Source: Acholeplasmataceae bacterium UBA6190
GTDB lineage: Bacteria > Bacillota_I > Bacilli_A > Acholeplasmatales > Acholeplasmataceae
Assembly: GCA_002422045.1 (NCBI GenBank)
Contig: DITG01000042.1
Span: 1 to 26,382 of the forward strand
Direction of reading: 5' to 3'
Length of the DNA stretch: 26,382 nucleotides
Under the pieces are notes generated by a model, which was not told the origin of the DNA, searched no databases, and worked only from the letters and a program-made list of their open reading frames with translations. Shown one piece after another: positions 22,189 through 26,382 of the stretch (positions are counted from its first letter, which is position 1; every line of letters begins with the position of its first letter). A program made the translations under genes and the position numbers.

Positions 22189-23514
22189 CTAAGCCTTTTT
22201 TCCGACTCTTTCAAGTAGGTTGATGCCTTGGTTCAACAGGATACCAACAATCGCTGCAAGGCTCATGCCTGAGAGTGCGCTTGCTGTGTTGATTTGGAAC
22301 AATGCACCGCCAAGTCCGATCACGAGCATCGTTGATACAATGACCAAGTTCTTCATGTTGCCCAAGTCTGTCTTATCCTTAATCAGGATCTTGACACCAT
22401 TGGCTGCAATCAGACCGTAAAGTACGATGGTCATACCGCCAATGACTGCCCATGGAATACTGTTGATGAATGCTTGGATCCATCCGAAGAATCCGAGGAG
22501 GATTGCGAAGATTGCTGCTAAGCCTGTGACATAGACTGATCCAACCTTAGTGATGGCGACAACACCTGTGTTTTCACCGTAAGTCGTATTCGCTGGTCCA
22601 CCGATGGCTGCTGCAACAAACGTTGCAATACCATCACCCATGAGTGTATTTTCTAGACCTGGATCAGTAAGGAAGTCATTGCCTGTGATTTCGCCAAGGA
22701 CGACGTGATCTCCGATATGTTCAGCAATCGTCACGAATGCGAGTGGAGCGAAAATCAGGACTGCACTGAAATCAATGGGGTATGTACCCAAGAAGACGAA
22801 ATTCGGGAACTGTAAGAATCTTGCACCAGCGAATGATGGCAGAACGAAGAAGTCCTGATTCCATCCTGCGAATATTCTGATGTACTGATCAGGATTATCG
22901 GTCACAAACAATCCGAAGACGATTGCTGCAACATAGCCGACGAGGATTGCAACTAAGAAGGGTACAATCTTTAAGAATCCTTTTGCTTTGATCGAAAGCA
23001 CGATGACAGTGAGGAACGTGATCATGGCGACGACAGGGATTTTCCAACCGGACTGTCCATTCAAGCCCGCAGTACCTACAGCTACTGGAGCAAGTGTCAT
23101 ACCGATGATGATGATCATGGGTCCGATGACAACTGGTGGGAGTAGTTTCTTCAACCATCCACTACCAACAAATCGAATCACGGTTGCTACAATCGCATAG
23201 ATCAAACCGACAACCATCAATCCGACATACGCTGTTCCGACACCTGCTGTGGATAATACTGCTGCAGAGATTGCTGGAATGTATGCGAAACTCGACCCTA
23301 AGTATACAGGCACTTTAGCTTTTGTGCATGCAATGTAAATCAATGTACCAATACCGCTTGCAACCAGTGCAACCCCGACATCAAGACCTGTGAGTAGAGG
23401 GACAAGCACAGTTGCTCCAAACATTGCAAAGACATGCTGCAAGCTTAAGACCAACCAGCTTGCGACGGATTTAGGTTTTTCCTGAATCCCTACAATCAAT
23501 CCATTCTTTTCCAT
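22189..23514 (-). CDS. pyrP: Uracil permease, NCS2 family (UraA/PyrP)
   Basis: This 441-residue membrane protein takes up uracil with protons. It follows UraA through LSLQHVFAMFGATVLVPLL, VPVYLGSSFAYIPA, FVTIAEHIGDHVVLGEI (the Glu that contacts uracil) and GGPANTTYGENTGVVAITKV (second key Glu). The start was taken at 23514, where AAAGGAG stands eight bases upstream. The frame is open 16 codons further, but those codons cover the terminator downstream flank and ribosome site. The leader carries a PyrR-type hairpin and a terminator, and pyrR is encoded divergently, so UMP levels should control expression. Confidence 0.92.
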   Translation of the reverse strand: MEKNGLIVGIQEKPKSVASWLVLSLQHVFAMFGATVLVPLLTGLDVGVALVASGIGTLIYIACTKAKVPVYLGSSFAYIPAISAAVLSTAGVGTAYVGLMVVGLIYAIVATVIRFVGSGWLKKLLPPVVIGPMIIIIGMTLAPVAVGTAGLNGQSGWKIPVVAMITFLTVIVLSIKAKGFLKIVPFLVAILVGYVAAIVFGLFVTDNPDQYIRIFAGWNQDFFVLPSFAGARFLQFPNFVFLGTYPIDFSAVLIFAPLAFVTIAEHIGDHVVLGEITGNDFLTDPGLENTLMGDGIATFVAAAIGGPANTTYGENTGVVAITKVGSVYVTGLAAIFAILLGFFGWIQAFINSIPWAVIGGMTIVLYGLIAANGVKILIKDKTDLGNMKNLVIVSTMLVIGLGGALFQINTASALSGMSLAAIVGILLNQGINLLERVGKKA

Positions 23515-23557
23515 GAGAATTTCTCCTTTGATTTTTTGTAAGGCCTCTAACAAAAAA

Positions 23558-23572
23558 GACACCAGTGGTGTC
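23558..23572 (-). terminator. Leader attenuator terminator of the uracil permease
   Basis: On the minus strand GACACC and GGTGTC form a six-pair stem with a three-base loop, followed by six T. It lies between the PyrR-binding hairpin and the coding region, as in pyr operon attenuators. Confidence 0.85.
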
Positions 23573-23606
23573 CTCTATATGCTCCAGGTATGGTGATGAT
23601 GATACC

Positions 23607-23635
23607 TTGTTATGCTCACGGGCATAGCTTAAAGG
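23607..23635 (-). promoter_or_regulatory. PyrR-binding loop (anti-antiterminator) in the uracil permease leader
   Basis: Read on the minus strand, TATGC-CCGTGA-GCATA forms a hairpin whose six-base loop CCGTGA fits the PyrR consensus CNGNGA, closed by C-G. A lower CCTT/AAGG stem lies beyond an asymmetric bulge. UMP-loaded PyrR should stabilise this structure and favour the downstream terminator. PyrR itself is encoded next door. Confidence 0.82.
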
Positions 23636-23650
23636 ACCTTTACTGCTACA

Positions 23651-23678
23651 AGTATATCATGGATTTTTAAGAAATCAA
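23651..23678 (-). promoter_or_regulatory. Promoter of the uracil permease
   Basis: On the minus strand TTGATT (plus 23673-23678) and TATACT (plus 23651-23656) stand 16 bases apart, with TGA giving an extended -10. The start near plus 23645 includes the whole PyrR leader. Confidence 0.65.
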
Positions 23679-23723
23679 CCCCCTATTTGCGTAAAAAAAT
23701 GTTATCATGGAAGTGGTGATCAG

Positions 23724-24227
23724 ATGAAAGAAATCATGAATGCAGAACAACTCAATAGAACACTCAAACGAATGACCCATGAAATCATCGAGCGCAATCA
23801 GGATTTATCCGATATCGTCTTGGTAGGGATCATGAAAAAAGGTTATCCAGTCGCACAAATGCTCAAGGATAACTTAAAACGTTTCTCGGAAGTCGATGTG
23901 CCGGTCTATCCCATCGATATTTTAGCGTATCGGGATGACTTATCCGATAAGCCAAGACCCTCTCTTCAAACCATCGAGATTCACGATAAGAATGTCATCT
24001 TAGTCGATGATGTCTTATACACGGGCCGCTCTGTCAGAGCAGCCATGGACGCACTCTCTGATCATGGGAGACCCAAACAGATTCAACTGGCCATCTTGAT
24101 CGACAGAGGACACAGAGAATTACCCATTCGTGCAGATTATATCGGGAAAAACATACCCACCAGCAGAGTTGAAAAAGTCATCGTTGATTTGAAATCCATG
24201 AGTGTATATTTAGACGAAAACAAGTAG
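23724..24227 (+). CDS. pyrR: Bifunctional pyr operon regulator / uracil phosphoribosyltransferase PyrR
   Basis: This 167-residue protein of the type I phosphoribosyltransferase fold binds pyr leader RNA in the presence of UMP and promotes termination; many members also make UMP from uracil and PRPP. The PRPP loop VILVDDVLYTGRSVRAAMDAL is at about residues 91-111. GRPKQIQLAILIDRGHRELPIRADYIGKNIPTS-type sequence follows, nearly matching Bacillus PyrR. Length is close to the usual 175-180. The gene is monocistronic and divergent from the permease it should control. A GTGGTGA-like weak ribosome site precedes the ATG, and an ATG at 23736 is a possible alternative start. Confidence 0.95.
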   Translation: MKEIMNAEQLNRTLKRMTHEIIERNQDLSDIVLVGIMKKGYPVAQMLKDNLKRFSEVDVPVYPIDILAYRDDLSDKPRPSLQTIEIHDKNVILVDDVLYTGRSVRAAMDALSDHGRPKQIQLAILIDRGHRELPIRADYIGKNIPTSRVEKVIVDLKSMSVYLDENK

Positions 24228-24248
24228 CCAGCCATGCTGGTTTTTCTT
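24226..24248 (+). terminator. Rho-independent terminator after pyrR
   Basis: CCAGC (24228-24232) pairs with GCTGG (24236-24240) around CAT, followed by TTTTTCTTTT. The hairpin begins at the stop codon itself. Confidence 0.85.
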
Positions 24249-24302
24249 TTCAATATTCTTTAAAAATCATCTTTTTTAGCCATGTTTTCGTGCTCGAAAA
24301 TG

Positions 24303-24331
24303 TTGACAATTCATGGTGATTATAGTATCAT
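24303..24331 (+). promoter_or_regulatory. Strong promoter of rplM-rpsI
   Basis: A perfect TTGACA (24303-24308), 17-base spacer and TATCAT (24326-24331, five of six). The start near 24338 gives a leader of about 70 bases. Confidence 0.85.
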
Positions 24332-24365
24332 TACATAGGTACAGTACATTTTATCCACTTTAAAG

Positions 24366-24398
24366 CCCTTATTTCGGAAAAAATGAGACAATAAGGAG
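24366..24398 (+). promoter_or_regulatory. Possible ribosomal-protein leader hairpin covering the rplM ribosome site
   Basis: CCTTAT (24367-24372) is complementary to ATAAGG (24391-24396), which contains most of the AAGGAG ribosome site (24393-24398) of rplM. Closing this stem would hide the site. L13-operon autoregulatory leaders are known in Bacillota. I do not recognise the specific conserved motif here, so this is a structural suggestion only. Confidence 0.35.
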
Positions 24399-24406
24399 AA
24401 ATCGCA

Positions 24407-24835
24407 ATGAAAACATTCATGGCAAACGAACAGACCATCACAAGAAAATGGTTTGTGGTCGATGCAACAGGCAAGACACTGGGTCGCATGGCGACCGAAG
24501 TCGCGTCCGTCTTGAAAGGAAAGCATAAGCCCTACTACACTCCACATGTAGACTGCGGTGATTATGTGATCGTCATCAACGCTGACAAAATTCAATTAAC
24601 AGGTAAGAAATGGGACCAGAAAACATATTACCAATACTCTGGTTACAACGGTGGTCTTAAGGAAACAGTCGCTAAGGATCTTATGGTCAAGTTCCCAACA
24701 CGTATTGTTGAAAAAGCAATCGTTGGCATGCTGCCCCATACACGTTTAGGCGAACAGATGGCAAACAAGCTGTTTGTTTATGCAGGTCCTGAACATAAGC
24801 ACCAGGCTCAGCAGCCAGAAACATTGGAGGTCTAA
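24407..24835 (+). CDS. rplM: 50S ribosomal protein L13
   Basis: This 142-residue protein has full L13 signatures: RKWFVVDATGKTLGRMATEV, LKGKHKPYYTPHVDCGDYVI, FPTRIVEKAIVGMLPHTRLG and LFVYAGPEHKHQAQQPE. L13 is an early-assembling protein of the large subunit. AAGGAG lies eight bases before the ATG. The GGAGGT that serves rpsI is within its last codons, and its stop is three bases before the rpsI start, the standard L13-S9 operon. Confidence 0.98.
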   Translation: MKTFMANEQTITRKWFVVDATGKTLGRMATEVASVLKGKHKPYYTPHVDCGDYVIVINADKIQLTGKKWDQKTYYQYSGYNGGLKETVAKDLMVKFPTRIVEKAIVGMLPHTRLGEQMANKLFVYAGPEHKHQAQQPETLEV

Positions 24836-24838
24836 GAT

Positions 24839-25237
24839 ATGGCAAAAGCTAACGTACAATACTTAGGCACAGGACGTCGCAAGAGTTCAGTTGCCAGAGT
24901 TATCCTCACCAATGGTAAAGGTGTATTCGTCATCAATGGTCGTACCTTTGAAGACTATATTCCATCCGCTGCAACACGTCTCGACGTGACACAGCCACTT
25001 GTTTTGACTGAAACCGAAGGCAAGTTTGACATCAATGTCAATGTCTATGGTGGTGGTTTGACCGGTCAGGCAGGAGCAATCCGCCACGGTATCACACGCG
25101 CACTCATGGAATCCAATCCTGATCTTCGTCCAGCATTGAAACTCGCAGGTCTCGTGACGCGTGACCCACGTTCCAAGGAACGTAAGAAATACGGACTCAA
25201 GAAAGCTAGAAAAGCTTCCCAGTTCTCAAAACGTTAA
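24839..25237 (+). CDS. rpsI: 30S ribosomal protein S9
   Basis: This 132-residue protein carries the S9 marks YLGTGRRKSSVARVIL near the start, GQAGAIRHGITRALM at about residues 75-90, and the tail RDPRSKERKKYGLKKARKASQFSKR, whose final Lys-Arg reaches the tRNA in the P site. It is co-transcribed with rplM. Confidence 0.98.
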   Translation: MAKANVQYLGTGRRKSSVARVILTNGKGVFVINGRTFEDYIPSAATRLDVTQPLVLTETEGKFDINVNVYGGGLTGQAGAIRHGITRALMESNPDLRPALKLAGLVTRDPRSKERKKYGLKKARKASQFSKR

Positions 25238-25244
25238 TTCGTTG

Positions 25245-25273
25245 GGACCCATTTGTTTGGGTCCTTTCTTTTT
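25245..25273 (+). terminator. Rho-independent terminator after rpsI
   Basis: GGACCCA (25245-25251) pairs with TGGGTCC (25258-25264), followed by TTTCTTTTT. Confidence 0.92.
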
Positions 25274-25278
25274 CATCG

Positions 25279-25287
25279 TGTTATAAT
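25279..25287 (+). promoter_or_regulatory. Promoter of the GPH-type transporter (extended -10)
   Basis: TGT followed by a perfect TATAAT (25282-25287) forms an extended -10 element 29 bases before the start codon. The -35 region overlaps the terminator and is poor. Confidence 0.55.
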
Positions 25288-25316
25288 GGTGTTGAAATCT
25301 GAAGAGGTAGGCTTCC

Positions 25317-26382
25317 ATGAAACTAAACTATAGAAATACTTTCTACATTGGTCTCGTATTCTTTACCATTTCGCTCTTTTGGCAAACCTATGACATGATG
25401 ATCGCACGTACACTGATTGACAAGTACGGCTTGAATCAGACATGGAGTGGTGTCGTCATGGCGATTGACAATGTCATGGCTGTGATCTTACTGCCTCTTT
25501 TTGGCTCTCTTTCAGACAGAAGCAATGCCAAACTGGGCAGAAGAACACCTTATATCATCGTCGGTACGGTCTTGGCAGCTTTTGCGTTCATGGCGCTTGC
25601 CTATTCCGATTATCGTCAGACACTTTTGATTTCAGAAACCGATATAGTCGAATACCATTACAATGCGGCATTTTCAGAATCGGTCGATGCCAGTGAAACC
25701 AGTCATTGGTATATCGTTATTGATCACATGACTGAAGAGCGAACTCAAAGTTATAACGACGGATTCATCAGTTATCGCAAACTGATGATCTGGGAAGATA
25801 ACATCAAAGATCCGATTGTATCGTTACTCGATGCCAATCCGATTTCGATGAACAACCGTGATTTATCTATTGTCAAAGACCTATACTATAAATACTTAAG
25901 CGAGCGTGCGTGGGAAGTGACTGCAGCCAATCCGACCAATCTGACGATCTTCATCTCGATTTTGTTTGTCGCTTTGGTCTCGATGGCCATTTACAGATCC
26001 CCTGCTGTCGCATTGATGCCTGATATTACCCTCAAACCGCTTAGATCAAAAGCGAATTCCATCATTGCATTGATGGGTGCGTTTGGCGGTATTTTAGCGG
26101 TATATATCATCATGATCTCTGGGTTGAACAAGAGTGCTTATGATCATCATTTTGCAGTATATATTATTATCGGGATCATCATGCTTCTCACACTTGGGTT
26201 ATTTTTGTGGAAAGTCAGAGAACCTAAGATGGTCGAAGAAAGAAAACAACTAGAAGTCAGTTATGGCATGATACCGGGCGAGATTCAACAAACGATGAAC
26301 AATGGTGTGCTCCCCACGTTTGAGAGAAGATTATCACTTTATGTGTTATTGTTATCGGTGTTCTTGTTATTTACCGGTTATA
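25317..26382 (+). CDS. MFS/GPH-type sugar transporter (SLC45-like), 3' end outside window, with a large insertion
   Basis: About 355 residues are visible before the window ends. The first three spans are at about residues 9-97, with the MFS loop SDRSNAKLGRRTPYI between spans 2 and 3. FWQTYDMMIARTLIDKYGL and IYRSPAVALMPDITLKPLRSKAN are typical of glycoside-pentoside-hexuronide transporters and SLC45 relatives. Between spans 3 and 4 there is a charged, soluble stretch of about 110 residues (about 98-208, from YSDYRQ to NPTNLT), where most relatives have only a short loop. GAAGAGG lies nine bases before the ATG. The gene follows rpsI with its own promoter. Substrate is unknown; a glycoside is likely by family. 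Confidence 0.85.
   Translation, partial: MKLNYRNTFYIGLVFFTISLFWQTYDMMIARTLIDKYGLNQTWSGVVMAIDNVMAVILLPLFGSLSDRSNAKLGRRTPYIIVGTVLAAFAFMALAYSDYRQTLLISETDIVEYHYNAAFSESVDASETSHWYIVIDHMTEERTQSYNDGFISYRKLMIWEDNIKDPIVSLLDANPISMNNRDLSIVKDLYYKYLSERAWEVTAANPTNLTIFISILFVALVSMAIYRSPAVALMPDITLKPLRSKANSIIALMGAFGGILAVYIIMISGLNKSAYDHHFAVYIIIGIIMLLTLGLFLWKVREPKMVEERKQLEVSYGMIPGEIQQTMNNGVLPTFERRLSLYVLLLSVFLLFTGY

Noticed and set aside
23681..23723. Promoter for pyrR with TATCAT (23703-23708)
   Set aside because: No -35 box at proper distance, and the leader would be only about ten bases. The true promoter could not be placed with confidence.
1..26382. Mollicute code with UGA read as Trp
   Set aside because: Clear genes end at TGA (for example 800) and Trp residues in conserved motifs use TGG.
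1..26382. CRISPR arrays, tRNA/rRNA genes, insertion sequences
   Set aside because: No regularly spaced direct repeats, no cloverleaf or rRNA-like stretch and no transposase motif were seen in either strand.

Overview
The window comes from a low-to-moderate GC bacterium of the Bacillota/Mycoplasmatota type, and an Acholeplasma-like lineage is the best guess. The reasons are AAGGAG ribosome sites, Gram-positive-style promoters and terminators, a PyrR-type attenuator, a purine riboswitch, a possible cre site, and the known occurrence of the central pathway in Acholeplasma. UGA is used as a stop (for example the fructose-type EIIA gene) and Trp is UGG, so the code is standard and this is not a Mycoplasma-type genome. 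No rRNA, tRNA, transposon or CRISPR array is visible.

Layout. 1-840: the end of an ABC-2 type permease and a stand-alone fructose-type EIIA protein, closed by a terminator. 898-2614: a guanine-type riboswitch in front of an AzgA-type purine permease. 2615-2964: a long regulatory gap with a strong promoter, a possible operator, a possible 17-residue leader peptide and a cre-like site. 2965-17085: a long same-strand gene set. 17147-18635: two overlapping GntR/UTRA regulators. 18808-20517: an M48 membrane protease and a VOC-fold protein. 20653-22125: a GH13 enzyme. 22189-23514 (minus): a uracil permease with a PyrR-type leader, divergent from pyrR (23724-24227). 24407-25237: rplM-rpsI. 25317 to the end: a partial GPH-type sugar transporter.

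The centrepiece (2965-18635) reads as a complete sulfoquinovose (SQ) catabolic operon of the sulfoglycolytic transketolase type. A GH31 enzyme carries the catalytic residues and all four SQ-recognition residues of E. coli YihQ, at a constant offset of 16. An ABC system (two permeases and a lipoprotein; no ATPase here) would import SQ or its glycoside. A FucI/AraA-fold enzyme would convert SQ to sulfofructose. A split transketolase would move two-carbon units to glyceraldehyde-3-phosphate twice, with a divergent RpiB-like isomerase acting between the two steps. The products are two xylulose-5-phosphate and sulfoacetaldehyde. A CoA-acylating aldehyde dehydrogenase and a two-subunit ADP-forming acyl-CoA ligase would then give sulfoacetate and ATP, and a MatC-like carrier could export the sulfoacetate. 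From memory, this sulfoacetate-forming variant has been described in Acholeplasma (SqwD, SqwGH, SqwI, SqwKL). The pathway itself is therefore probably known. What looks less described is the first gene (DUF4867), the two regulators and their sites, the missing ATPase, and the specific residue losses in the RpiB-like enzyme.

Functions are inferred from motifs read by eye. No database search was possible.
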